Shown: piece by piece, positions 7,810 to 15,600 of the stretch
Numbering within the stretch: the stretch's first letter is position 1
Layout of the letters: each line of letters starts with the position of its first letter
Assembly (NCBI GenBank): GCA_002392645.1
Contig: DGHL01000017.1
Location: 1 to 27,743, forward strand
Origin: Prevotellaceae bacterium UBA3849
GTDB lineage: Bacteria; Bacteroidota; Bacteroidia; Bacteroidales; Bacteroidaceae
Direction of reading: 5' to 3'
Length of the DNA: 27,743 nt
The notes under the pieces: model-generated
Databases searched by the model: none
The model's input: the letters and a program-made list of their open reading frames with translations, nothing else
Told to the model about the DNA's origin: nothing
Made by a program: the position numbers and the translations under genes

Positions 7810-8771
7810 CGCTGCATGTATTCTTTAGCGTAATAACTGATGATATACTGTGCGCCTGCACGCTTAATGGCAATAAGACTCTCGTACACTACTCGCTGTT
7901 CATCGAGATATCCGAGGCTGGCAGCAGCCTTCAACATTGAGTATTCGCCGCTTACCTGATAAGCCACCATTGGAATCTGTGGGAATCGTTCTACACCACG
8001 TGCTATCATGTCAAGATATGGCATGGCAGGTTTCACCATAGTCCAGTCTGCGCCTTCCTCTATGTCGGCTGCAATCTCCTCCAGTCCCTGGTCGTGGGTG
8101 CGGTAGTCCATCTGGTATGTCTTGCGGTCGCCAAAAGAAGGTGTGGAGTCAGCTGCGTCGCGGAATGGTCCATAGAATGCCGAGGCGTATTTGGCAGAGT
8201 AAGCCAGAATCTTACATTTGTCACGCAAGCCAGCCTCACGCAGTCGTTTGTCAAGTGCCTCTATCTGTCCATCCATCATGGCAGATGGCGCTACGAAGTC
8301 GGCACCTGCCTTTGCATGAACATATGCCATCTCTGCCAGCAACGGCAAAGTTGAATCATTCTCTACGTCATGATTGTGCAGCAGTCCGCAGTGTCCGTGG
8401 CTGGTATATTCACAAAGACATACATCGGTAATGACACACACCTCCGGCTGTGCAGCCTTGATGGCACGTACGGCACGGCATACCAAGGCATCTTCTGCAT
8501 AAGCCAACGAGCCGCGCTCGTCCTTCAGCGAGTCTTCAATGACACCGAAGAGCAGCACCTTGTCAATACCAAGTGCGTAACATTCCTTCACATCCTTCAC
8601 GAGTGTGTCGATAGAAAAGCGGAAGACGCCAGGCATGGTGTTGATTTCCTCTTTCACACCTTCGCCCTCTACTACAAAATAAGGATATATAAAGTCCTTT
8701 ACATCCAAAGCTACATCCGCATATTTGTCGCGTGTGGCTTGATCCTTGCGATATTCCCTAAATCGTTTCAT
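7800..8771 (-). CDS. hemB: porphobilinogen synthase (delta-aminolevulinate dehydratase)
   Basis: A 323-residue TIM-barrel enzyme that condenses two 5-aminolevulinate molecules into porphobilinogen. The metal site reads DVCLCEYTSHGHC, with the three cysteines of the zinc-dependent type. The two Schiff-base lysines are in AYSAKYASAFYGPFR and MVKPAMPYLD. Length is typical. The start codon overlaps the hemD stop in an ATGA arrangement, which suggests translational coupling, and the 3' end overlaps hemL. Confidence 0.95.
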   Translation of the reverse strand: MKRFREYRKDQATRDKYADVALDVKDFIYPYFVVEGEGVKEEINTMPGVFRFSIDTLVKDVKECYALGIDKVLLFGVIEDSLKDERGSLAYAEDALVCRAVRAIKAAQPEVCVITDVCLCEYTSHGHCGLLHNHDVENDSTLPLLAEMAYVHAKAGADFVAPSAMMDGQIEALDKRLREAGLRDKCKILAYSAKYASAFYGPFRDAADSTPSFGDRKTYQMDYRTHDQGLEEIAADIEEGADWTMVKPAMPYLDMIARGVERFPQIPMVAYQVSGEYSMLKAAASLGYLDEQRVVYESLIAIKRAGAQYIISYYAKEYMQRWA

Positions 8772-9415
8772 ATATCTTGTTGTTTTGTTTTACTATTCGT
8801 ATTTTTTATCTGACAGGCAGATGGAGTCTCCTTCACCTTACCCTGTAAGTGCTTCTCCGTTATCCGACCTCGGGTAAGCAACTGCTTATCTGCAGGCAGG
8901 TAACCATAAAGACGTATAAAATTATCTATGGTGCTGGGCGAGGTGAATATTATGGTATCTATCAGGTCTAAATCAACCTTCCCTACATTCTCCGGCATAC
9001 GGTTCTCATAGGCAGTAACCGTCGTTACGTCATATCCCAGGTTACGCAGTCCTTCGGGTATAATATTCAGAGCGAGGTTAGAACGCGGTATCAACACTCG
9101 TCCACGTAATTGTCTGGAAAACCAATCTACCACTCCATAGCTGTCGTCCTTCTCCACCTGCTTTATGATTTTAGCTCCAGCCAGTCGTAAGGCTTCCGTG
9201 GTAGTGCTGCCTATAGATACTATAGTGGGATGCGCACACTTTGGCGGGAAATACGTTACGGCATGGCGAGAGGTGTAGAGCAGATAGTCATAGTTCTCTA
9301 TCTCGCTCTCCGCCACTAAGAGTCTGCCTTTGTCTGACACCGGATGAATTTCTATCAGTGGCATGTGTACGAAGGTAGTGTCGGGACAGACTATGCCTGT
9401 ATAGAGAGTCTTCAT
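8768..9415 (-). CDS. hemD: short uroporphyrinogen-III synthase-like protein
   Basis: A 215-residue HemD-like protein, about 30 residues shorter than most. Recognisable elements are MPLIEIHP at about 18-25, LLYTSRHAV (the strand and helix of domain 1), the interdomain segment LRGRVLIPRSN, and FTSPSTIDNF. HemD cyclises hydroxymethylbilane to uroporphyrinogen III with inversion of ring D. The N-terminus lacks the usual first helix (the ARELAERL-like stretch), and the protein ends soon after TRGRITEKHL with a polar tail instead of the final strand and helix. It overlaps the HemA/HemC gene by ATGA and hemB by ATGA. The name rests mainly on position plus domain 2 motifs. Confidence 0.8.
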   Translation of the reverse strand: MKTLYTGIVCPDTTFVHMPLIEIHPVSDKGRLLVAESEIENYDYLLYTSRHAVTYFPPKCAHPTIVSIGSTTTEALRLAGAKIIKQVEKDDSYGVVDWFSRQLRGRVLIPRSNLALNIIPEGLRNLGYDVTTVTAYENRMPENVGKVDLDLIDTIIFTSPSTIDNFIRLYGYLPADKQLLTRGRITEKHLQGKVKETPSACQIKNTNSKTKQQDI

Positions 9416-10938
9416 AGGATACTGCCTTTAGAGAAGATGGCTTTAAGGTCTTCGCGTCCTTTGCGTGCCGTCACTGCCAACCTGCCTTGCATTGGATGTG
9501 TCTCAAATGGCAGCACCTCTGCTATTTCCTTTTCCATGCCCAGGCGTTTCAATGCGCAAGTAGCAACGATAGCTGCATCAACGTCGCCACGACGCACTTG
9601 CTCCACACGGTCTTCTATGCAACCTCTTATGCCCACTATTTCCAAGTCTGGGCGCATAGCCAGCAATTCCTTGCGTCGAAGTGGTGAACTTGTTCCTATG
9701 CGACTGCCTGCCGGCAGTTCGCTCAGTTTCAGGTTGTCGCGGCTTACGAGAGAATCAGTCTTATCGAATGCCTCATACATGGCTATCACCTCCAGTCCAC
9801 CATTCAATTGTTCTGGCAAGTCTTTTGCGGAGTGGATGGCGATATCTGCCTCACCTTTCAGCAATGCAAGATCTAACTCACGTGTAAACATGTCATCAGG
9901 AGCCTCACCTTTCAACAAAGACAGGTCTTGACGCTTGTCGCCAAACGACTCCATAATCTTAAGTCTATAAGGTATCTCTGGCATTTTGCCCATAACCTCC
10001 TTCACCTGTATCTGCGACAGACGGCTTCCACGAGCCACGATTCGTATAGTGTGATGAGCACGTCGGCGTGCCATAAGATCGCGGAGCAGACCTATTTCTT
10101 CCTCTATCATCAGTTCGGCTTTCTGCATCTCTTCATGACGTACGGCGATATTGCTTTGCACTACATTCTCTATGTCTTGCAGGTTATACAGCTTCACTCC
10201 CCTGATATCCGTTACGGCCGGATCTATATCACGTGGAAAGGCAAGGTCTATGGCAAGCAACGGGTGTAAGGCGTTAAGGTCTTCCTTGAATACGATGGCA
10301 TGAGGACTTGACGTGGCACTGATAAGGATGTCTGCCGTACGCAGGAAATCACGTTTCTCGTCAAGACGATACACCTCTATACCATAAGGGTCGGCAAGCT
10401 TGTGTGCTTTTTCCTCTGTCCTATTGGCAAGGAACATTACCTCTGCTCCCTTGTTTTTCAGGAACTTTATTATATCCTCCGTGAGTTTGTTTACGCCGAT
10501 GATGGCTATATTGGCGTTCTTCAGGTTTACATTCTCTTTCTCGATGACCTCAATAGCAGCCAGACTATGACTCACGGCACCTTGGCTGATCTGTGTCTCC
10601 GTGCGCACTCTCTTACCTATCTGCAGGGCGCACTCAAAGAGCTTATGTAACCCAGCAGACAATTTCTGACCGCTATCTTTCGCAGTCATATATGCCTCTT
10701 TCACCTGTCCCTGTATGGCGCGCTCACCTACGATGGCACTTTCCAATCCGCACACTACGCGGAACAGATGGCGAGCTACGGCGTCGGGCACATCGCCGTC
10801 ACCATAGTATAGCTCTACTCGATTGCAAGTCTGTAGTAATACTGATGGTCCTACAGCGTCGCAATCGAGTTGTTTATAGTAATCCTCGCGATCGGTAAGC
10901 GAGGTGTTCTGATGATTTATAGACTTATATTGAATCAT
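9412..10938 (-). CDS. fusion of glutamyl-tRNA reductase (HemA) and a domain-3-less HemC
   Basis: A 508-residue bifunctional protein. The ATG at 10938 overlaps the hemE stop as ATGA; an upstream in-frame TTG at 10944 is less likely. Residues 1-295 are HemA: LQTCNRVELY with catalytic Cys38, HLFRVVCGLESAIVGE at 57-72, a nucleotide-binding domain from about 142, and SATSSPHAI. The C-terminal dimerisation domain is absent, and the nucleotide loop reads IIGVNK instead of a standard GxG. Residues 297-508 resemble porphobilinogen deaminase domains 1 and 2: VARGSRLSQ, ADIAIHSAKDLP with Asp373, GTSSPLRR and IRGCIEDR. The protein ends at REDLKAIFSKGSIL, before domain 3, which in known enzymes holds the dipyrromethane-cofactor cysteine. 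hemD begins at once, so this is not a frameshift. Expected roles are reduction of Glu-tRNA and formation of hydroxymethylbilane; the latter is uncertain. Confidence 0.88.
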   Translation of the reverse strand: MIQYKSINHQNTSLTDREDYYKQLDCDAVGPSVLLQTCNRVELYYGDGDVPDAVARHLFRVVCGLESAIVGERAIQGQVKEAYMTAKDSGQKLSAGLHKLFECALQIGKRVRTETQISQGAVSHSLAAIEVIEKENVNLKNANIAIIGVNKLTEDIIKFLKNKGAEVMFLANRTEEKAHKLADPYGIEVYRLDEKRDFLRTADILISATSSPHAIVFKEDLNALHPLLAIDLAFPRDIDPAVTDIRGVKLYNLQDIENVVQSNIAVRHEEMQKAELMIEEEIGLLRDLMARRRAHHTIRIVARGSRLSQIQVKEVMGKMPEIPYRLKIMESFGDKRQDLSLLKGEAPDDMFTRELDLALLKGEADIAIHSAKDLPEQLNGGLEVIAMYEAFDKTDSLVSRDNLKLSELPAGSRIGTSSPLRRKELLAMRPDLEIVGIRGCIEDRVEQVRRGDVDAAIVATCALKRLGMEKEIAEVLPFETHPMQGRLAVTARKGREDLKAIFSKGSIL

Positions 10939-11954
10939 TCCCAATTGGTAGTCTTTATCCAGTTTACGAGAAATTTTACATTATCGAAAGGCGTGTCAGC
11001 CAACACTCCATGTCCTAAGTTTACTATCCAACGACGGTGCTCACGGAAGAAAGGCTTGTATGTTTCAAGTTTCCGGGCAATAACATCTTGTGGAGCGTAA
11101 AGTAGATGGGGATCTATATTACCCTGAAGTCCTACTTCGTGATGTACCATCTTACGGGCATCAATGAGTGAAGTCTGCCAATCAATGCTTACGAAATCGC
11201 ACACGTCTGGCGTTATAAGTTTCAGTCCGCTTCCTAATCCCTTAGGAAAGAATATCATCGGTATGCCGGCAGAACGTACTGCTTCTGTAATACGGCACAC
11301 TGCAGGCAGGAATAACTCCTCATAGACATCTGTTGGTACTATCCCCGCATGGCTCTCAAACAGTTGGAAGGCACATACGCCATGTTCTATCTGACGTACC
11401 GCATATTCTATCGAAAGGTCCGTCACAGCATCTACCAGGCGCTTCGTCTCCTCATAGTTCTTATAGAAAAACTTCTTTGCCTCTGGGAAGGTTGCCTTTG
11501 TACTGATGCCCTGCAGCATATAGCAGAGGGTGGTCAAAGGTGCGCCACAGAAGCCTATGAGCGGTGCGCTACCCTGTTTTACTATACAATCGATGGCCTT
11601 ATATACGTGGTCAAGATGCTCTTGCCTTACACTTATATGTTTCAATGGCTGTTGGTATTGGCTCAATGGATTAGGAAAACGTGGTCCTCGTTCCGTCCAT
11701 TCCAATTCCATACCCATAGCAACCGGGATGGTGAGTATGTCGTTGAACAGTATGGCTGCATCCACCCCTAAGTCTTCTACCGGCATAAGGGTTACGCGTG
11801 CTGCCAGCTCAGGTGTTTCCATCAACTCCGAGAAGGAATATTGCTCGCGCAACTGCTGATAACGCGGCAGCACACGACCAGCCTGTCGCATCAGCCATAC
11901 AGGCGGACGCTGACACTCTTCTCCTTTGATTGTTTTAAGAAAGACGCTGTTCAT
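10935..11954 (-). CDS. hemE: uroporphyrinogen decarboxylase
   Basis: A 339-residue cytoplasmic enzyme that removes the four acetate carboxyls of uroporphyrinogen III to give coproporphyrinogen III. The family signature PPVWLMRQAGRVLPRYQ lies near residues 17-33, and the second conserved region GFCGAPLTTLCYMLQG near the middle. Asp in LFNDILTIPVAMGM matches the substrate-binding aspartate region. Length is normal. The ATG at 11954 is preferred to an in-frame TTG at 11957. It begins 9 bp after hemY and ends in an ATGA overlap with the fusion gene. Confidence 0.95.
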   Translation of the reverse strand: MNSVFLKTIKGEECQRPPVWLMRQAGRVLPRYQQLREQYSFSELMETPELAARVTLMPVEDLGVDAAILFNDILTIPVAMGMELEWTERGPRFPNPLSQYQQPLKHISVRQEHLDHVYKAIDCIVKQGSAPLIGFCGAPLTTLCYMLQGISTKATFPEAKKFFYKNYEETKRLVDAVTDLSIEYAVRQIEHGVCAFQLFESHAGIVPTDVYEELFLPAVCRITEAVRSAGIPMIFFPKGLGSGLKLITPDVCDFVSIDWQTSLIDARKMVHHEVGLQGNIDPHLLYAPQDVIARKLETYKPFFREHRRWIVNLGHGVLADTPFDNVKFLVNWIKTTNWE

Positions 11955-11963
11955 CAAGGTGTA

Positions 11964-13337
11964 CTATATCTGATTTGCTATGTCAGTGGCTTGTTTTATG
12001 CGATGCGCCATACCGATACCATCGCGGAGGTTGCCGGCAATGGTTAGTCCGCGATACTGTTTCTGCAGTTGTTCTATTGCGTCGAATCGTTCTCCTGACG
12101 TAATTTCGTATTGTGGGATAGCATGTTGATGACGGAAGATGCGAATGAGATCAGGAGTGATCTGCGCAGGGAACTTCAGCATCTTATGGAAATATTCCTC
12201 CACAAGTGCAGTAATCTCTGCATCGCTCTTGTCCAGCAGCTCTGCATGACGTACTCCGCCAATGAAATAAGTAAAGAGTGCGCCACCTTCAGGAGCTCGT
12301 CCGGTAAAGCAGGCTGATGGGAACAGTATGCCAAGCACCTGTTGTTCCTCACAGGTTGGTACCAATCCGCCGAATGCCTGATAATCACCACCGAGCACAT
12401 CCTTTACGCCGACACTAACTTCTATAACCGGAGCATATTTCAGGTTGTTCAGTTTGCGCATTGCCTCGTCACTGATAAATGGTAACATTTCCGGCAACGC
12501 ATAGGCACCACATGTCGTCACCACCTGCTTGCAGTCTATCTGCTCTGCATTTCCTTCCTTATTTATATATGATACTTTCCAACCTTCATCTGTTGGAGCT
12601 ACCTTGGTTTCTTTTATTCCGAGAACTATTCGCTGAGGGCCTAGATAGTCTGCCATTGACTGCGTTATATTACTTAAGCCACCAACTGCAGAGAAGACTT
12701 TCTTTGAAGCAAGGCGATCACGATCAGACTTTGGCTCACGCATCTTGGCAATAGCACCACGAACGAAACTGCCGTAGTTTTGCTCGAGGTTGTAAAGTTT
12801 TGGCAATGCATAGCGTGTTACGAGCGTGTCTGGATTTCCTGCATATACACCTGAAAGGAACGGATCAACGGCATAGCTTACAAAGGATTTTCCCAATCTG
12901 CGTCTTGCCAATGAGCCTACTGACTCGTCAGGGTTATTTCCTTTCTTTCTCCATGGTTCGCCAAGGATACGCAGTTTATCACCGAAAGTGAACAATGGTG
13001 TAGTGACTGCACTCATCAATCCTGACGGTAGTTCGCGAAAGCGATCTCCTTTCCATATAAGGCGACGCTTGGAAGCATCAGGAGCCGTCTCTAACATGCA
13101 CTTGCCACCTGAGGTCTGTTCAAGGTCTGCCATCAGTTCCGCTACTTCCGGATTTGATATAGTGCCAGTATTAGGACCGCTCTCATATACGAAATTCCCC
13201 TCTCTGTATGTCTGTATTTGTCCGCCAATCTTGTCCATCTGCTCTACCACCATCACCTCGCGTCCCTTACGGGCAAGCAGGTAGGCTGTGGTAAGTCCTG
13301 TAAGACCGGCGCCAACAATTACTATGTCTGTTTTCAT
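11964..13337 (-). CDS. hemY: protoporphyrinogen oxidase, HemY/HemG type
   Basis: A 457-residue FAD-dependent amine-oxidase-fold protein that oxidises protoporphyrinogen IX (or coproporphyrinogen III in the coproporphyrin branch) by six electrons. The N-terminal dinucleotide motif IVGAGLTGLTTAYLL is at 6-20, followed by GGQIQTYREGNFVYESGPN, and the C-terminal FAD segment GLTIAGNLRDGIGMAHRI is near the end. The characterised enzymes use oxygen. Its pairing with an oxygen-independent HemN in a presumed anaerobe raises the question of the electron acceptor. The gene starts 7 bp after hemN and is closely followed by hemE. Confidence 0.9.
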   Translation of the reverse strand: MKTDIVIVGAGLTGLTTAYLLARKGREVMVVEQMDKIGGQIQTYREGNFVYESGPNTGTISNPEVAELMADLEQTSGGKCMLETAPDASKRRLIWKGDRFRELPSGLMSAVTTPLFTFGDKLRILGEPWRKKGNNPDESVGSLARRRLGKSFVSYAVDPFLSGVYAGNPDTLVTRYALPKLYNLEQNYGSFVRGAIAKMREPKSDRDRLASKKVFSAVGGLSNITQSMADYLGPQRIVLGIKETKVAPTDEGWKVSYINKEGNAEQIDCKQVVTTCGAYALPEMLPFISDEAMRKLNNLKYAPVIEVSVGVKDVLGGDYQAFGGLVPTCEEQQVLGILFPSACFTGRAPEGGALFTYFIGGVRHAELLDKSDAEITALVEEYFHKMLKFPAQITPDLIRIFRHQHAIPQYEITSGERFDAIEQLQKQYRGLTIAGNLRDGIGMAHRIKQATDIANQI

Positions 13338-13344
13338 TTACTTC

Positions 13345-14682
13345 TTATATTGGTTTTGAAAATGATTTCGTTGTATTCTGCATCAACGGGTCGAGCAGGG
13401 CAGCTACGTTGCGTACGAAGGGAGAACTCTCGTGAGTCATACGGATGGTATTTCCGCTTACCGTGACGATACCATCAGCCTGCATCTCAAGCAAGCGTGA
13501 TTCGTCGAAGTTCACCGCTGCACGCTGTTTATCACTGAGCGTAACCTGATAATTGCACATCAACGTGTCGATTACCTCGCGTACCAGTTGCTGCTCGTGG
13601 CTGAGGGGGTAGCCTTTCCTTATAGGCAGTCTGCCGCTATTTACCGTCTCTACGTATTCTCTGATGTCTTTTGTGTTCTGGGCATATGCAGTCTCCAACT
13701 GACTTATGCCTGTCACGCCAAGGGCATATACCTGCGCAGTGGTACGACGTGTACAATATCCTTGGAAATTACGATGTAGCTGACCATTCTGCAGTGCAGT
13801 ATAGAGTTCATCATCCGGTCTCACGAAGTGATCAAGCCCTACCCTTACATAGCCCGCCGACAGCAACAGCTTGGCAGCCTCGTTGAACATCCTTTCTTTT
13901 TCCTCACTTGCCGGCAGACCAGCCTTTTCCAGTATCAGCTGTTGCTTCTTCAACCATGGCACATGGGCATAGCTGAACATAACCAGTCTGTCTGGCTGAA
14001 GTGATATGGCACGTTCTATGGTCTGGCAGAAGTTCTCTGCCGTCTGATGTGGCAATCCAAACAGGAAGTCAAGGTTTATCTTAGCACCGCCGTCACGCAG
14101 CACGGTGAAGACATCTTCCAAACGTTCTTTCGACGGACGTCGGTTAACAGTTTTCAACACCTGCTCGTTAAAATCCTGAACCCCTATACTAAAACGCGTA
14201 AAACCTGCATCAACCAGTCCTTTCCATTCTTGAAGCGACAAATAGCCTGGATGACACTCTATAGCTATCTCTGGCTTTGCTATCTTTGGAAATGCTTCAA
14301 GCAGATGTTTGTTGAGAGACTGGATTACAGCAGGCTGTAGTGTCGTCGGACTTCCTCCTCCGTAGTGAATCTGTGCTATCTGCCGCTCTCTGTCAAGCAG
14401 TGGCAATAGCAGTTCTATCTCCTTGTGCAGAGCCTCTACATAGGCATTGACACTCTGCTCATTCTGCATGGCATAAGAGTTGCATGCACAATAATGGCAC
14501 AAGTGTCGACAAAAAGGGATGTGCAGATAGAACGACAGATGGTTATCTTTTGCCGCATTTGACTCATGCACGGCGACACGGTATTCGTCTTCTGAATATT
14601 CTCGGAAGAAATTCGCTGGTGGGTAGCTCGTATATCGAGGTACGGGCACATTATATTTCTCTATTATATCTTTTTTGATCAC
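13345..14682 (-). CDS. hemN: oxygen-independent coproporphyrinogen III dehydrogenase
   Basis: A 445-residue radical SAM enzyme that decarboxylates two propionates of coproporphyrinogen III to give protoporphyrinogen IX without oxygen. The cluster motif is C58-x3-C62-x2-C65 followed by C67, as in E. coli HemN. The N-terminal PRYTSYPPA (15-23) separates true HemN from the HemW heme chaperone. HYGGGSPTTL and the glycine-rich SAM region follow, and a HemN C-terminal domain covers the last 120 or so residues. It starts with GTG at 14682, about 22 nt after the predicted transcription start, and is the first gene of the operon. Confidence 0.93.
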   Translation of the reverse strand: MIKKDIIEKYNVPVPRYTSYPPANFFREYSEDEYRVAVHESNAAKDNHLSFYLHIPFCRHLCHYCACNSYAMQNEQSVNAYVEALHKEIELLLPLLDRERQIAQIHYGGGSPTTLQPAVIQSLNKHLLEAFPKIAKPEIAIECHPGYLSLQEWKGLVDAGFTRFSIGVQDFNEQVLKTVNRRPSKERLEDVFTVLRDGGAKINLDFLFGLPHQTAENFCQTIERAISLQPDRLVMFSYAHVPWLKKQQLILEKAGLPASEEKERMFNEAAKLLLSAGYVRVGLDHFVRPDDELYTALQNGQLHRNFQGYCTRRTTAQVYALGVTGISQLETAYAQNTKDIREYVETVNSGRLPIRKGYPLSHEQQLVREVIDTLMCNYQVTLSDKQRAAVNFDESRLLEMQADGIVTVSGNTIRMTHESSPFVRNVAALLDPLMQNTTKSFSKPI

Positions 14683-14710
14683 GTAAGACTCACTCCGTTT
14701 TTTACAGATG

Positions 14711-14742
14711 CAAAATTACGACTTTTTTTTCTTTTTCACAAT
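14711..14742 (-). promoter_or_regulatory. promoter of the tetrapyrrole operon
   Basis: On the minus strand the -33 element ATTG (14742-14739) is separated by 20 nt from the -7 element TAATTTTG (14718-14711), a good match to the Bacteroidota consensus TTTG-N19..21-TAnnTTTG. Transcription would start near 14704, giving a leader of roughly 22 nt before the GTG start of hemN. Confidence 0.75.
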
Positions 14743-14798
14743 ACCTATTTATATGTACACGCAATACCACAAACATCAACAGTACCTATTAATAGGTA
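14743..14798. promoter_or_regulatory. putative operator: palindrome plus half-site upstream of hem promoter
   Basis: A perfect 16-bp palindrome, TACCTATTAATAGGTA, lies at 14783-14798. Its 8-base half-site TACCTATT recurs exactly at 14743-14750, touching the -33 element of the hemN promoter. The two are 40 bp apart, near four helical turns, as expected for a dimeric regulator binding one main and one auxiliary site. The cognate factor is not in the window. Confidence 0.55.
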
Positions 14799-14818
14799 TC
14801 CATATATTATGCAGCAAG

Positions 14819-14849
14819 GACTCTCTCTCCCGGTACAGGAGAGAGAGTC
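14819..14849 (-). terminator. perfect 12-bp hairpin after fabG
   Basis: gactctctctcc and ggagagagagtc pair without mismatch around the 7-nt loop cggtaca, 6 bp after the fabG stop. No U-tract follows on the minus strand, so it may be a weak or factor-assisted terminator, or an mRNA 3'-end stabiliser that separates the pectin segment from the hem operon. Confidence 0.6.
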
Positions 14850-14855
14850 TGAGCT

Positions 14856-15587
14856 TTAAGTATATAATCCGCCGTTGATGGATACCACCTCGCCGGTAAT
14901 GTATTTTGCCTTGTCTGACAGCAGAAAGCATACGAGGTCAGCCACCTCTTCCGGTTTGCCGAATCGCTTGCATGGAACCTGCTGCTTCAGTGTTTCAACA
15001 TCGAGGTCTTTCGTCATGTCGCTCTCTATGAAGCCCGGAGCTACGGCATTTACTGTCACGGCACGAGCAGCAACCTCTTGTGCGAGGGCCTTGGTGGCAC
15101 CGATGATGCCTGCCTTCGTAGCACTGTAGTTGGTTTGACCTGGCAGACCTTTCAGTCCACTGAGTGATGCCATGTTGACGATACTGCCGCCATGCTTGCG
15201 CATCATCATCTTAGGTAACACCTTACGTGTAACGTAGTAAAGAGCGTCAAGCGAGGTATTGAGCACAGCATGCCAATCCTCCGCTGGCATCATGAACATC
15301 ATGTTGTCGCGACGTATGCCGGCATTGTTTACCAGGTATGCTATGTAGTCATCTGGATGATCCTGCTCCCACTTGTCAATGGCAGCATCAACGGCTTCCA
15401 TGTTGCTGACGTCACACTTCATTAACTCGGCTGTCACACCTTGTGCTTCACACAATGCCTTTACCTCCTCGGCAGCAGCATCACTTGACTGATAGTTTAT
15501 TATAACTGATATGCCTTCTGCGGCAAGCTTCAGGCATATTGCCCTGCCCAATCCGCGTGAGGCTCCAGTTATCAATGCATATTTCAT
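14856..15587 (-). CDS. fabG: FabG-type 3-oxoacyl-[ACP] reductase (short-chain dehydrogenase)
   Basis: A 243-residue classical short-chain dehydrogenase/reductase. The NADP-binding loop TGASRGLGRAI is at 7-17, NNAG at 87-90, and the catalytic residues are Ser141, Tyr154 and Lys158. The C-terminal YITGEVVSINGG is the FabG hallmark. It would reduce a beta-keto group on an acyl carrier protein. The NAGIRRDN...SGLKGLPGQTNYSA pattern looks more like the FabG of Bacteroidota aryl-polyene or flexirubin gene clusters than the housekeeping enzyme, but no other such gene is nearby. It starts 13 bp after the PL10 lyase and may share its transcript, so a sugar-related substrate cannot be ruled out. Confidence 0.85.
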   Translation of the reverse strand: MKYALITGASRGLGRAICLKLAAEGISVIINYQSSDAAAEEVKALCEAQGVTAELMKCDVSNMEAVDAAIDKWEQDHPDDYIAYLVNNAGIRRDNMMFMMPAEDWHAVLNTSLDALYYVTRKVLPKMMMRKHGGSIVNMASLSGLKGLPGQTNYSATKAGIIGATKALAQEVAARAVTVNAVAPGFIESDMTKDLDVETLKQQVPCKRFGKPEEVADLVCFLLSDKAKYITGEVVSINGGLYT

Positions 15588-15600
15588 ATATTATAATGTT

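Noticed and set aside
9412..9500. Frameshift hiding HemC domain 3 downstream of the fusion
   Set aside because: The stop is in ATGA overlap with hemD, whose reading frame and motifs begin at once. There is no room for about 90 further residues.
14856..15587. KduD (2-dehydro-3-deoxy-gluconate dehydrogenase) because of the pectin neighbours
   Set aside because: NAGIRRDN and YITGEVVSINGG match FabG; KduD has a different N-terminus and an IRRED motif.
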